Shown: positions 49,366-59,866, counted from the stretch's first letter. The stretch: DNA of 64,000 nucleotides from Rhizobium sp. RCAM05350 (GCA_024426085.1 CP087974.1:4072001-4136000); one strand, 5' to 3'. Notes: a model not told the origin generated them from the sequence alone. Program-made: numbers and translations.

Positions 49366-50844
49366 TCATTTCTCCCCTGCGGCAAACCGCACGAGTTCGG
49401 CCGGTTCCCCCGATGTCTCCAGGAAAAACCGCAGTAACAGGTTCTTTGCCGTCAGCATGCGATAGGCGGCCGTGGCGCGCCAGTCGGTCAGCGGCTGGTA
49501 GTCCGCGTCGAATGCCGCTTGTGCCGTTTTGACGGTTTCTTCGCTCCAAGGTTTGCCGACCAGCGCTGCTTCGACATTTGCCGCCCGCTTCGGCGTTCCG
49601 GCCATGCCGCCGAAGGCGATCCTGGCGGAGGCGACGGTGTTATCGCTGTTGAGCGCAATGCGGAAGGCGCCGCAAAGCGCGGAAATGTCCTCGTCGCGGC
49701 GTTTGGAAATCTTGTAGACGGCGAAATGATCGTCCTTGGGCAGGTCCGGCACGAAAATGCTCTCGACGAATTCGCCGGGTTTGCGATCCTGGCGGCCGTA
49801 TTCGATGAAATAGGCTTCGAGCGGCACGGTGCGCTGTCCGGCTTTCGAACGCAGATTGACGCTGGCGCCGAGCGCGATCAGCGGCGGCGGCGTGTCGCCG
49901 ATCGGCGAGCCGTTGGCGACATTGCCGCCGATTGTGCCCATGTTGCGCACCTGCTCGCCGCCGAGCCGGTCCAGCATGCGGCCGAAGGTAGGATAGCGGG
50001 CGGAAATGGCGGCAAAGGCGCTTGAATAGCTCACACCAGCGCCGATCAGGATGCCGTCTTCCGCCTCGCGGATGAACTGCAGGTCTTCCAGTCCGTTGAT
50101 GAAGATGACGGGGTTCAACGCGCGCATCTGCTTGGTGACCCAGAGCCCGACATCGGTAGAGCCGGCAACGATGGTCGCCTGCGGATGATCCGCGAGCGCA
50201 TCGGCAAGATCGGCGGCCGTGCCGGGCACGATCAGGGTAGCATCGCAGCTCTCCATGCGGATTGTCTGCGTCGAGCGGATCGCTGTTAGCTTGGCGATAA
50301 TTTCTTCGCGGACTTTGACGATCGGGTCGAACACGGCATCTGGCCTTGCCTGTGCAACGGCTTCCGCCGCCTTCACGATTGGCTCGTAGCCCGTGCATCG
50401 ACAGAGATTGCCTTGCAGCGCCTTTTCGATATCGGCCCGGTCGGGATTGTCCTTCGACAGCCAGAGACCATAAAGCGACATGATGAAGCCGGGGGTGCAG
50501 AAGCCGCATTGCGAGCCGTGATAATCGACCATCGCCTGCTGAACCGGATGCAGCGTTCCGTCTTTTGCCGCTAGGTGCTCGACAGTGACGACATGGGTGG
50601 CGTTCAGCGAGCCGGTGAAACGGATGCAGGTATTGACGCTTTCATACACGAGTTCGCCGCCCGACAACCGTCCGACGAGCACGGTACAGGCGCCACAGTC
50701 GCCTTCGGCGCAGCCTTCCTTGGTGCCGGTCAGCCGCTTTTCGAGGCGCAGAAAATCCAAGAGCGTCTCGGTCGGCTGCACGGCGCTCAGCGCAATCTCC
50801 CGATCGTTCAGGATAAAACGGATGCTGCCGGCGGACTGTGTCAT
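49366..50844 (-). CDS. xdhA: Xanthine dehydrogenase FAD / iron-sulfur subunit
   Basis: Intact, 492 residues. The N-terminus has a plant-type [2Fe-2S] cluster (GCAEGDCGACTVLV), then the second cluster (CGFCTPG and GNLCRCTGYEPIV), followed by the FAD-binding domain (TIVAGSTDVGLWVTKQMR and GGNVANGSPIGDTPPPL). Electrons flow from XdhB through the clusters to FAD and NAD. I selected the ATG at 50844; upstream in-frame codons lack family similarity. It heads the xdhABC operon, divergent from glpK. Confidence 0.94.
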   Translation of the reverse strand: MTQSAGSIRFILNDREIALSAVQPTETLLDFLRLEKRLTGTKEGCAEGDCGACTVLVGRLSGGELVYESVNTCIRFTGSLNATHVVTVEHLAAKDGTLHPVQQAMVDYHGSQCGFCTPGFIMSLYGLWLSKDNPDRADIEKALQGNLCRCTGYEPIVKAAEAVAQARPDAVFDPIVKVREEIIAKLTAIRSTQTIRMESCDATLIVPGTAADLADALADHPQATIVAGSTDVGLWVTKQMRALNPVIFINGLEDLQFIREAEDGILIGAGVSYSSAFAAISARYPTFGRMLDRLGGEQVRNMGTIGGNVANGSPIGDTPPPLIALGASVNLRSKAGQRTVPLEAYFIEYGRQDRKPGEFVESIFVPDLPKDDHFAVYKISKRRDEDISALCGAFRIALNSDNTVASARIAFGGMAGTPKRAANVEAALVGKPWSEETVKTAQAAFDADYQPLTDWRATAAYRMLTAKNLLLRFFLETSGEPAELVRFAAGEK

Positions 50845-50965
50845 GCTGTCTCTTCTTTTCATTTCGACTCTTGAAACTATGCCCAAAACCAGCACCGTGA
50901 CAATTGTGTTTCTGCCAATGCCGTCCGGCTTTTTCGCGCGTGCGAGCCGATCAACTTGCGTTTTG

Positions 50966-50988
50966 TTTTCGTTTGACATTCGTTTTTG
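50966..50988. promoter_or_regulatory. Tandem TTCGTTT words upstream of glpK
   Basis: TTCGTTT at 50968-50974 and again at 50979-50985, 11 bp apart, in a T-rich stretch about 80 bp before glpK. DeoR-type GlpR repressors in related bacteria bind T/C-G-TTT tandem words. A TTGACA-like element (TTTGACATT) lies between the copies. Assignment is tentative. Confidence 0.35.
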
Positions 50989-51062
50989 TATCGTATTGAA
51001 GTTTTTGAAATGGCTCATGCGGGAGAGATCATGAGAAAGAAGAAAAAGCTGGGAGGGGAAAG

Positions 51063-52552
51063 ATGAGCGGATATGTTCTCGCAATCGATCAGGGCACGAC
51101 ATCAGGCCGTGCGATCGTCTTCGACAAGGACCAGAAAATCGCCGGGTCCGGGCAAAAGGAATTCAAGCAGCATTTTCCGAAATCCGGCTGGGTCGAGCAC
51201 GATCCCGAGGAAATCTGGGATACGGTCGTCTGGGCGATCAAGGAAGCCATCAGCAAAGCGGGCATCAAGGCCAGCGACCTTTCGGCCATCGGCATCACCA
51301 ACCAGCGAGACGGTCGTCGTCTGGGAGCGCGATAGCGGTAAGGCGATCCACAATGCGATCGTCTGGCAGGATCGGCGCACCGCATCCTATTGCGACAAGC
51401 TGAAACGTCAGGGGCTGGAAAAGACCTTCACCAAAAAGACCGGCCTGCTGCTCGATCCCTATTTTTCCGGCACCAAACTGTCCTGGATGCTTGCCAATGT
51501 CAAAGGCGCGCACCCGGGGAGCGAAGGGCGAACTTTGCTTCGGGACTGTCGATACCTTCCTGATCTGGCGGCTGACCGGCGGTAAATCCTTCGTCACCGA
51601 TGCGACCAATGCCTCGCGCACGCTGATGTTCAATATCGCCACCAATGACTGGGATCGCGACCTGCTCGAAATCCTGCGTGTTCCCCGAGGCGATGCTGCC
51701 GCAGGTTCTCGATTGCGCTGCGGATTTCGGCGTCACCGATGCGTCGATCTTCGGCGCCGAAATCCTGATCCTTGGCGTCGCCGGCGATCAGCAGGCTGCG
51801 ACGATCGGCCAGGCCTGCTTCCAGCCGGGCATGATGAAATCGACCTATGGCACTGGTTGCTTTGCGCTTTTGAACACCGGCAAGGATATCGTCCGCTCGA
51901 AGAACCGGCTGTTGACGACGATTGCCTATCGTCTGGACGGCGAAACCACCTATGCGCTGGAAGGCTCGATCTTCGTCGCCGGTGCCGCGGTGCAATGGCT
52001 GCGGGACGGTATCAAGGTCATCAAGGCTGCGCCTGATACCGGCACGCTTGCTGCAAGCGCCGATCCATCGCAGGAGGTCTATCTCGTGCCGGCCTTTACC
52101 GGCCTTGGCGCACCGCATTGGGATCCGGATGCGCGCGGCGCCATCTTCGGCATGACGCGCAACACCGGCCCGGCCGAGTCGCCCGTGCAGCCCTCGAGGC
52201 TGTCTGCTACCAGACGCGCGATCTGCTTGATGCCATGCACAAGGACTGGAAGAGCGACGGCCGGGAAACCGTGCTGCGCGTAGATGGCGGCATGGTTGCC
52301 TCCGACTGGACGATGCAGCGCCTGTCCGACTTGCTCGACGCGCCGGTTGACCGGCCGACCATTCTGGAAACCACCGCACTCGGCGTCGCCTGGCTTGCCG
52401 GCAGCCGGGCAGGGGTCTGGCCAAACCAGAAGGATTTCGCCAAATCCTGGGCGAGAGACCAGCGGTTCGAGCCGGCGATGGACGAGACAACACGGAAGAC
52501 AAAGATCAGGGGCTGGAAAGATGCGGTCAGGCGAACACTGAGCGACGGCTAG
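51063..52552 (+). CDS. glpK: Glycerol kinase
   Basis: About 496 residues. It phosphorylates glycerol to glycerol-3-phosphate. FGGY-family motifs are [20 protein letters not shown] at the N-terminus, [56 protein letters not shown] and the C-terminal [20 protein letters not shown]. Frame breaks lie near 51308, 51520, 51685 and 52195. An AGGGGAAAG ribosome site precedes the ATG. It is divergent from xdhA and probably a single-gene unit here, since no other glp gene is near. Confidence 0.9.
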
Positions 52553-52566
52553 AAATATTGAGCCTG

Positions 52567-52602
52567 GACATTAAATGTAGTAACGTTGCTACAATTAATG
52601 TC
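52567..52602. promoter_or_regulatory. Imperfect inverted repeat upstream of antitoxin module 2
   Basis: Two 14-base arms (GACATTAAATGTAG and CTACAATTAATGTC, 13 of 14 matching) lie 8 bp apart, ending 12 bp before the antitoxin start. Position and symmetry fit an autorepression operator. Confidence 0.65.
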
Positions 52603-52614
52603 GGGAGATTTTCC

Positions 52615-52892
52615 ATGACGCTCACCATGTCCAGTCGTGAGTTTAATCAGGAAACAGGCCGCGCCAAAAGGCCGCGGAAAACGAACCGGTTTTCATCACG
52701 GACCGGGGCGAGCCGTCGCATGTGCTTTTGTCGATTGAAGAATACCGGAAGCTGACCGCTTCCAAGCCCATGGAAACGCCAAAGGGAAAAAGCATCGTGG
52801 AATTGTTGTCGATGCCCTCCGACGACGACATCGATTTTGAATTGCCAAGTCGTAGCGGCGATTGGGGATTTAAGATCCCTGATTTTTCCTGA
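52615..52892 (+). CDS. Phd/YefM-family antitoxin (module 2)
   Basis: About 92 residues. The start reads MTLTMSSREFNQETGRAK; a missing A in a short A run near 52667 shifts the frame, after which it continues AAENEPVFITDRGEPSHVLL and SIEEYRKLTASKPMETPKGK, the Phd DNA-binding fold and linker. The tail (SDDDIDFELPSRSGDWGFKI) is the toxin-binding part. GGGAGA precedes the ATG. Its stop shares a base with the toxin start, and a palindrome lies upstream. Confidence 0.82.
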
Positions 52893-53315
52893 TGTATCTT
52901 CTCGATACCAATGTTCTTTCGGAGCTACGCAAGGTGCATAAGGGACAATGTGATCCGGCCGTTCTGGCATGGTCGCGGTCTGTGGCGCCTTTAGAGTTGT
53001 TTGTCTCGGTCATTACCATCTTCGAGCTCGAAGTGGGTATTTTGTTGCTGGAACGGAGAGATGCGACGCAGGCCGCCAGGATGCGCCTCTGGCTGGCTGA
53101 GCAAATCCTGCCGACGTTCGACGATCGTATCCTGAATGTTGAACTGTCCACGGCGTTGATTTGCGCTGACATTGCACGTCCCTGACAAGCGCCCTGAGCG
53201 TGACGGGTTTATCGCTGCTACGGCGCTTCAGCATGATTTTCTCATAGTAACACGCAACACACGCGATTTCGAAGGCACCGGCGTGCGCCTTTTCAATCCA
53301 TGGGAAACAACCTGA
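52892..53315 (+). CDS. vapC: PIN-domain toxin, FitB/VapC-like (module 2)
   Basis: About 140 residues. The PIN acidic residues are D5 in MYLLDTNVLSELRK, E46 in ISVITIFELEVG-type VSVITIFELEVGILLLE, and, after a break near 53178, D in RDGFIAATALQHDFLIVTRN and in NTRDFEGTGVRLFNPWE. It is a predicted endoribonuclease. The first stop seen near 53185 is an artefact of the frame break; the corrected end is 53315. Start and antitoxin stop overlap by one base (TGATG-like). Confidence 0.84.
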
Positions 53316-53430
53316 TCCTTTTGGAAACGCACTGTTTCATCTGGTGTGCTGTGAGGCACCGGCAATGTTGATTATCTGAACTATCGAAACATCATCTTCG
53401 CCTTCGGGCTGATCAGACAGGCAGGACGTC

Positions 53431-54490
53431 ATGGAACTTGGTCTTTACACATTCGGTGACGTTCATCCCGAGGCGCCGCAGGGGCGTGGGCCGGAGGGGG
53501 GAGGAGCGGGTGCGCCACCTGATCGAGGAAATCGAACTGGCCGATCAGGTCGGGCTCGATGTCTTTGGTTTGGGCGAGCATCACCGGCCGGATTATGTGG
53601 CTTCCGCCCCGGCGATGATCCTTGCCGCTGCGGCTGCGCGCACGAAAAATATCAAGCTGACCAGCGCCGTCACTGTGCTGAGTTCGGATGATCCCGTTCG
53701 GGTCTTCCAGCAGTTTGCAACGCTTGATCTGATTTCCAACGGCCGCGCCGAAATCATGGCGGGGCGGGGTTCCTTCATCGAGTCCTTCCCATTGTTCGGC
53801 TATGATCTCGAAGACTACGATCAGCTGTTTTCAGAAAATCTGGACCTGCTTTTGGCCATTCGTGATGGCGAGGTCGTCACCTGGTCCGGCGAAAAGCGGA
53901 CGCCGATCAATGGTCGTGGCGTCTATCCGCGTCCCGTCAACGATCCGCTGCCGGTCTGGATCGCGGTTGGCGGTACGCCGCAGTCGGTGGCTCGGGCCGG
54001 AGCGCTCGGTCTGCCGGTGGCGCTGGCGATCATTGGCGGCGAGCCGGCGCGTTATGCGCCGCTGTTCGATCTCTACCGCGAGGCCGCACGCCGGGCGGGA
54101 CAGGATTCTGCGAAGCTGAAGACCAGCATCAATGTCCATGGCTTCATCGCCGATACCAATGAAAAGGCCGGCGACCAGTTCTATGGTCCGCAGGCCGAGG
54201 TGATGAATCGCATTGGCCGCGAGCGTGGCTGGGGACCGACCAACCGGGCGCATTTCAACCAGTCGATCGGGCCGAACGGCAATCTGTTTCTCGGCGATCC
54301 CGATGTGGTTGCGGAAAAAATCATCCGGCACCAGAAGATCTTCAAGAACGATCGTTTCCTGCTGCAGATGGCGATCGGTCTGATGCCGCATGACCAGATT
54401 CTGCGCGGCATCGAACTCTACGGCACGAAAGTGGCGCCGCTGGTGCGCGCGGCACTGGCAGAGAAGAAGAAACAGGCGGAAACCGCCTGA
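53431..54490 (+). CDS. LLM-class flavin-dependent oxidoreductase
   Basis: About 353 residues, luciferase-like TIM barrel that uses reduced flavin. Motifs include [20 protein letters not shown], then [20 protein letters not shown] and [16 protein letters not shown], and the C-terminal [17 protein letters not shown]. Many paralogues exist; the substrate is not assignable. A break near 53490 (GPEGGGAG in place of [18 protein letters not shown]) affects the beginning. It is alone between the toxin module and map. Confidence 0.85.
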
Positions 54491-54568
54491 CGTTGGTAAT
54501 TTTCCCATAACCGGTGTCTGGATTGGCCGCTTTCGGCGGGTTACATAAACAGCCGAAAGCGAGAGACG

Positions 54569-55318
54569 ATGACACTCAACAATGACGAAGACCTGGAGCG
54601 GCTGAAGGAAATAGGCCGTATCTGCGCCAATACGATCCAGATCATGGCGGCGGCGCTCGAGCCAGGCATCACCACGGCGGAACTTGACGCCATCGGCCGT
54701 AAGGTTCTGGAGGATGCCGGTGCCCGTTCTGCACCGGAACTCACCTATAATTTCCCCGGCGCAACCTGCATCAGCGTCAACGAGGAAGTTGCCCACGGCA
54801 TTCCCGGCACGCGCATCATCCAGGCCGGCGATCTCGTCAATATCGACGTCTCGGCCGAAAAGAACGGGCTGTTTGCCGATACCGGATCGTCCTTTGCCGT
54901 GCCGCCGGTCAAGCTGCAGATAGAGCGCCTCTGCCGCGATGGCAAGCGGGCCATGTGGGTGGGGCTGAATGAGGTGAAAGCCGGCAAGCCGCTGGCTGCG
55001 ATCGGCAATGCCATCGGCGCCTTTGCCAAGAAGAACCGCTATTCGCTGATCACCAATCTGGCCAGCCACGGCGTCGGCCGCTCGCTGCATGAGGAGCCGA
55101 CCGAGATCGCCACCTGGCCGGATAAGCACGAAAAGCGGCGGATGACCGACGGCATGGTCTTCACCATCGAGCCGTTCCTGTCGCTGGGCGCGCAGTGGGC
55201 CGAGGGCGGCGATGACGAATGGACGCTCTATAGCGAACCTCGGGCGCCGACGGTGCAGTACGAGCATACGGTGATCGTCACCCGCAGCGGCCCACTGGTC
55301 GTTACTCTGCCGGGCTGA
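54569..55318 (+). CDS. map: Type I methionine aminopeptidase
   Basis: Intact, 249 residues. It removes initiator methionine from nascent proteins. The metal ligands are visible: D in VNIDVSAEKNG and LFADTGSS, H in LASHGVGRSLHEEP, E in FTIEPFLSLG, and E near the end in VQYEHTVIV. The length is that of the short type without the N-terminal zinc finger. Rhizobia often have a second, housekeeping map near radC, so this may be an extra copy; that gene is not in the window. Confidence 0.92.
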   Translation: MTLNNDEDLERLKEIGRICANTIQIMAAALEPGITTAELDAIGRKVLEDAGARSAPELTYNFPGATCISVNEEVAHGIPGTRIIQAGDLVNIDVSAEKNGLFADTGSSFAVPPVKLQIERLCRDGKRAMWVGLNEVKAGKPLAAIGNAIGAFAKKNRYSLITNLASHGVGRSLHEEPTEIATWPDKHEKRRMTDGMVFTIEPFLSLGAQWAEGGDDEWTLYSEPRAPTVQYEHTVIVTRSGPLVVTLPG

Positions 55319-55400
55319 AGGCTGTTGCATTCACGCCGTTGAACGACACCATCAGATTTTGTCGTTTGTCATCGCCATGCTGCATTGCAATAGGTATGGC

Positions 55401-56600
55401 ATGACCAAACCCGACCACTCGCTGAATCAAAGCCTTGCTCCGACCGCCCTTGCCGGCGCCATCGCCATGGCGGTTGCGATGGGCTTTGGGCGGTTTTCCT
55501 ACACGCCGATCCTACCCGGAATGATGACCGGGCTGGGCCTGACGCCGGCAGATGCCGGGCTGATAGCTTCAGCCAATTTCGTCGGCTATCTCGTCGGCGC
55601 GGTCGCTGCGGGATATGGCTGGGCGGCCGGTCGCGAGCGGGCGGTCAGCCTGTCGGCGCTCGTCGCGACCACGGTTCTGCTCCTTGCCATGGGACTGACC
55701 TCGTCGTTGCTGCTGTTTTCCGTGATCCGGTTTCTGGCCGGCGTCGCCAGCGCTTTCACGATGATCTTTACCTCGGCGATCGTACTCAGCCGGGGGCTCG
55801 CCACAGGCAATCCCCATGTGCAGTCCGTCCATTTTGGCGGCGTCGGCATCGGTATCGCGGTGTCGTCGCTGATGGTTTTTCTTTTGCCTGCCCAGGGTTT
55901 CCATGCATTTGCGAGTTGGCAGGCTGCGTGGTTCGGCGGCGCTGTCATCGCCTGCGCTGGCACGATCCTCGTGGCGGCCCTGCTGCCGCCTGGTCCTGCT
56001 TCCGGCAAAAGCGCCGAGCGGGAAAAACCGCTGGTCTGGACCCGGCCGCTGTTCGTCGTGACGCTGACCTATGGCTTGTTCGGCTTCGGTTATGTCATCA
56101 CCGCGACCTTTTTGGTCGCCATGGCGCGGCAGGGGGCGAGCGATCATACCGTCGAATTTCTCGCCTGGCTGATCACCGGCCTCAGTGCGGCTATCTCCGT
56201 GCACCTGTGGCGCCGCGCTGTGCCGCGACTGAGGATCGTCGGTGTTTATCTGGCGGGCCTTCTGGTCGAGGCTATCGGCCTCGTCCTCGTCGTCACCCTG
56301 CCATCACCCTATGCGCCGCTCATCGGCGGCCTGATGCTCGGGCTGACCTTCATCATGGTGACGGCCTACGGCCTGCAGATCGGCCGGGCGCTGGCGCCAG
56401 AAAGCCCGCGCAAGGCGCTCGCCTTCATGACTGCCGCCTTCGGCGCCGGCCAGATCGTCGGGCCTCTGGTTGCCGGTTGGCTGGCTGAAGGTAGCGGCAG
56501 TTTCGACACGCCGACGCTGCTGGCGGCGGGCGTACTTCTGTTCTGCGCTGCGTTGATCGGGGTGGAGATGCGTCGGATCGTGGCTGCCGTGGATGCCTGA
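55401..56600 (+). CDS. YbfB/YjiJ-family MFS transporter
   Basis: Intact, 399 residues, twelve membrane helices. The N-terminus (AMAVAMGFGRFSYTPILPGM) is characteristic of the YbfB/YjiJ branch of the major facilitator superfamily, and VQSVHFGGVGIGIAVSSLMV and GAGQIVGPLVAGWLAEGSGS are conserved. The substrate is unknown. ATG 55401 was chosen because AGG precedes it and the hydrophobic part begins soon after; ATG 55377 would add eight residues. Confidence 0.85.
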   Translation: MTKPDHSLNQSLAPTALAGAIAMAVAMGFGRFSYTPILPGMMTGLGLTPADAGLIASANFVGYLVGAVAAGYGWAAGRERAVSLSALVATTVLLLAMGLTSSLLLFSVIRFLAGVASAFTMIFTSAIVLSRGLATGNPHVQSVHFGGVGIGIAVSSLMVFLLPAQGFHAFASWQAAWFGGAVIACAGTILVAALLPPGPASGKSAEREKPLVWTRPLFVVTLTYGLFGFGYVITATFLVAMARQGASDHTVEFLAWLITGLSAAISVHLWRRAVPRLRIVGVYLAGLLVEAIGLVLVVTLPSPYAPLIGGLMLGLTFIMVTAYGLQIGRALAPESPRKALAFMTAAFGAGQIVGPLVAGWLAEGSGSFDTPTLLAAGVLLFCAALIGVEMRRIVAAVDA

Positions 56601-56722
56601 CCGGCCTCGCGATTAAATAACGGTAACATTAGCTTGACGTGATTGGCAGATGAGGGCTTTTGCCCTAGGTTCGGCACATCGAAGCAGGGCGTTTATGCCC
56701 TCAAGAAACGTGAGTGCCCCTA

Positions 56723-57990
56723 TTGTTCCATTCCTTCTTTCCCCGGCCGAAACTATTCTTTATCTCGGCTTTCGTATGGGCCATCCTCATCATCGGATCC
56801 TGGTATGGAGGCGGAAGCGCACTCGGCCCCGCACTCGGCTTTGCGGCTCATGATCCCAATGCCGGGGTAGATGTTTCGCTTTTCTGGTCCGGGGCATTCC
56901 TGTGGTTCTACATCTACTACATTATGGCCACCGCGGCCTTCGCCGCCTTCTGGTTCTGGTACGCTCCCCACCGCTGGCAATACTGGTCGGTGCTGGGAAG
57001 CTCTTTGATCGTGTTCGTCACCTATTTTTCGGTGCAGGTCAGCGTTGCATTCAATGCCTGGTACGGCCCCTACTATGACCTCCTCCAACAGGCTATGGCG
57101 AAAACCGCTCCGGTGACGGTGGAGCAGCTCTATACAGGGCTTCTCGGGATCACAGGCATTGCTTTCGTGTCCATAACGGTCAGCGTGCTGAACCTATTCT
57201 TCGTCAGCCACTACATCTTTCGCTGGCGCACCGCGATGAATGAATTCTACATGGCGAACTGGTCGAAGCTTCGCCATATTGAAGGTGCCTGCAGCGCGTG
57301 CAGGAGGATACGATGCGTTTTTCCTCGACGGTCGAAGGTCTTGGTGTAGGCTTCGTCAGGGCGATCATGACGCTGATTGCATTCATGCCGGTGCTATTCT
57401 CCTTCTCCGACAGTATCAACGAACTGCCGATCATCGGGGTGGTCCCGCATGCGCTGGTCTGGGCAGCGATCTTCTGGTCGTTGTTCGGCACCCTTTTTCT
57501 GGCAGTCGTCGGAATTAAGCTACCTGGTCTCGAATTCCGCAACCAACGCGTCGAAGCAGCCTACCGCAAGGAACTCGTCTATGGCGAAGACCATGAGGAT
57601 CGGGCTCAGCCGGCGACGGTGGCGGAGCTTTTCACCAACGTTCGGAAGAACTACTTCCGGCTCTATTTCCACTATCTCTACTTCAACATTGCGCGCTTTT
57701 TCTATCTCCGTGCGGATGACCTCTTTAGTCTGCTCGTGCTGATTCCGTCAGTCGCCGCTGGGAAGGTGACGCTGGGCGTATTCACTCAGGTCAGCAACGT
57801 CTTCGATCAGGTGCGGACATCGTTTCAATTCCTGATCAATTCCTGGACGACGATCGTTGAACTGATATCCATCTACAAGCGTCTGAAGGCTTTTGAAGCC
57901 ACGATCGACGATGCGCCGCTGCCGGCTATCGACCAGCGCTACCTCGCACGCGAGGAAACGGACGGCGAGCTCGCAGCCGACAGGCCGTAA
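56723..57990 (+). CDS. bacA: SbmA/BacA-family peptide transporter
   Basis: About 422 residues, inner-membrane protein with several helices in the SbmA/BacA fold. In rhizobia BacA imports antimicrobial and nodule-specific peptides and is required for survival inside plant cells; it also affects lipid A fatty acids. Matches include [20 protein letters not shown] at the start, [40 protein letters not shown] (restored across a break near 57290), and [21 protein letters not shown] used TTG 56723 because MFHSFFP fits the family start; GTG 56714 is the alternative. Confidence 0.88.
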
Positions 57991-58014
57991 GCGCAACAGT
58001 CATGGAAAAAGCAA

Positions 58015-59022
58015 TCAAAAGGCGGAGCGATCCGCCTTTTTCTGTCTGGCGATGATCGGTAGCGCCTGAGCATAGCTGACGCAGACGACATCCGGCTTGC
58101 CGCAGGTTTCGGTCAGGAACCGGTCAAGCGCCCGCCAATAGGCGCCGCCGTTCATCTCGACGAAATGGAAACCCAGCTGCAGCGGAATGCGGCTGCCGTC
58201 ATATTCCTTCTGGAATGCCCTGCGGTAGGCGTCGAGCGTGCGTTCTTCGAAGACGGCGCTGTCCTTGCGGTTTTCCACGCCCATCGAATGGCGGATGAAC
58301 AGATTGTAGTCCATGCCGATCACCCGACGCTGCTGCGGGCCTTCCGGGATCAGTGGCAGGCCGAAGCGCGGCAAGCCTTCGGCGTCGGAGGGCCAGCCCG
58401 GTCCCTTGGTGACGAGGCTGGCATCATAGGTAAAACCGTCCTGCTTCAGCGCCGGCAGCAATCCATCGCTCAGTGAAAGATAGGGTGCGCGGAACCCCTT
58501 GATGTCGTGGGCGGCGAAATCGGCCCAGCCTTCCGGCTGCTCACTGGCGATGCCGCCGGCGCTCCAGGCGTTGGCGAGTGCGGCATTGAATGCGGTGAAT
58601 TCCTGTTTCCAGTCGGCAGCACTCCAGCCCTTGCCGTCGAAATGACCGCAGGCATGGCTGCCGATGTCGTGACCATCCTGATGGGCCTGCCAGATATGAC
58701 GGACGCGGGCCTGCATCTCTTCGCGGCTCTGGGCAAAGCCGACATTGGAACGTCCGGCCTTGTGACCGGGTGCCTGATAGGCCTTGCCGCCTTCCGCCCG
58801 TGTCATCAGGAATGTGCAGGAGAGGAAATAGGTGAAATGCGCGCCGGTGCGCTTGGCCATGTCCAGGCTCTTTTCCCACAGCTTGTTGTCATGCGCACCG
58901 TCGAAGGAGACGATGACGAGCTGCTTGCGCTCGCTGGGAGCTGGCGGCTCGACGGCGTGGGCAAGGGCGGGGGCCAAGGTCAATGCGAGAGCAAGACCGG
59001 GCGCAACGGAAAATCTGGGCAT
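58015..59022 (-). CDS. Polysaccharide deacetylase family protein, secreted
   Basis: Intact, 335 residues, with a signal peptide (ALALTLAPALAHAVEPP). The NodB-like motifs are VIVSFDGAHD (catalytic Asp), HDIGSHACGHFDG (metal His) and GFRAPYLSLSDGLLPAL. The C-terminal half has SRIPLQLGFHFVEMNGGAYW. It would remove acetyl groups from a periplasmic or surface glycan; the target is unknown. The start at 59022 (MPRFSVAPG) gives a standard signal peptide. It is unrelated to the PuuE allantoinase despite the shared fold. Confidence 0.85.
   Translation of the reverse strand: MPRFSVAPGLALALTLAPALAHAVEPPAPSERKQLVIVSFDGAHDNKLWEKSLDMAKRTGAHFTYFLSCTFLMTRAEGGKAYQAPGHKAGRSNVGFAQSREEMQARVRHIWQAHQDGHDIGSHACGHFDGKGWSAADWKQEFTAFNAALANAWSAGGIASEQPEGWADFAAHDIKGFRAPYLSLSDGLLPALKQDGFTYDASLVTKGPGWPSDAEGLPRFGLPLIPEGPQQRRVIGMDYNLFIRHSMGVENRKDSAVFEERTLDAYRRAFQKEYDGSRIPLQLGFHFVEMNGGAYWRALDRFLTETCGKPDVVCVSYAQALPIIARQKKADRSAF
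58017..58041. terminator. Terminator between bacA and the convergent polysaccharide deacetylase
   Basis: Stem AAAAGGCGGA / TCCGCCTTTT with loop GCGA, followed by T on the plus strand. It overlaps the final codons of the minus-strand gene, so it is best seen as the bacA terminator. Confidence 0.85.
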
Positions 59023-59159
59023 GCGGAAACCTTGGACGGCAAATGCGGGATTGAGAGCCCTGACCCAAGAATGCGGCAATCCTTTGATCGCTCTTTAAAG
59101 TTGGGCGCGATCCGGCTATGCCGTTGGAGTAGAAATCTCAAACAAGACAGGTGGATATG

Positions 59160-59747
59160 ATGGCATTGCTGGTTCTGGGGATCGTCATTTTTCTGGGCAT
59201 GCATCTGGTTCGTGTCGTGGCACCGGGGCTGCGGGCTTCGGTTATCGAACGCAACGGCAAGAACGTCTGGATGGGCATCTATACGGTCATCAGCCTGATC
59301 GGTCTCGGTCTGATCATCTACGGCTTCGGCGAAGCGAGTGCCGTGACTGGCATGCTCTACAATCCGCCGGTCTTCCTCAAGCACATCTCCTTGCTTCTCA
59401 TGTTGTTGGCCTTCATCTGTCTCGCCGCCGGCTTTCTGCCGGCAGGCCGCATCGCCGTTGCGGTCAAGCATCCGCGGATCCTGTCGATCAAGATCTGGGC
59501 CTTGGCTCATTTGATGGCCAATGGCGAGGCGTCGTCTGTGCTGCTGTTTGGGTCGTTCCTTGCATGGGCTGTGGTCATGCGTATCTCGATGAAGCGGCGC
59601 CAGCGGGCCGGAGAACTGGTGCTTCCGGTCTTCCGCTCGACGCGCTATGACGTGGCCGCGGTGGCAATCGGCGGCATCGCGTACCTGCTCTTCCTCTGGA
59701 AATTGCATGAAGTGCTGATCGGCGTTGCGCCGATTGTGATGGGCTAA
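59160..59747 (+). CDS. NnrU-family membrane protein
   Basis: Intact, 195 residues, six hydrophobic helices. The beginning (MALLVLGIVIFLGMHLVRVV) and the GIYTVISLIGLGLIIYGFGE segment are those of NnrU, a membrane protein first found with nitrate and nitric-oxide genes and related to the haem-dependent enzyme zeta-carotene isomerase. No denitrification genes are near. I used ATG 59160; ATG 59157 directly before it is equally possible, with AGGTGG upstream. Confidence 0.85.
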   Translation: MALLVLGIVIFLGMHLVRVVAPGLRASVIERNGKNVWMGIYTVISLIGLGLIIYGFGEASAVTGMLYNPPVFLKHISLLLMLLAFICLAAGFLPAGRIAVAVKHPRILSIKIWALAHLMANGEASSVLLFGSFLAWAVVMRISMKRRQRAGELVLPVFRSTRYDVAAVAIGGIAYLLFLWKLHEVLIGVAPIVMG

Positions 59748-59866
59748 ACGGCGCTAATCGGGGCTAAATCGCGCTGCCCCCTTACAACGGCCTCAAAATA
59801 CGGTAGAAGCGCGGGAAATCTTTACATCCATCTTTGCAGGGAAGGCCGGGAAACCGGAACTTAGGA

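Noticed and set aside
53831-55330. 499-codon minus-strand frame opposite the LLM oxidoreductase and map
   Set aside because: It spans two well-supported plus-strand genes and has no recognisable motif.
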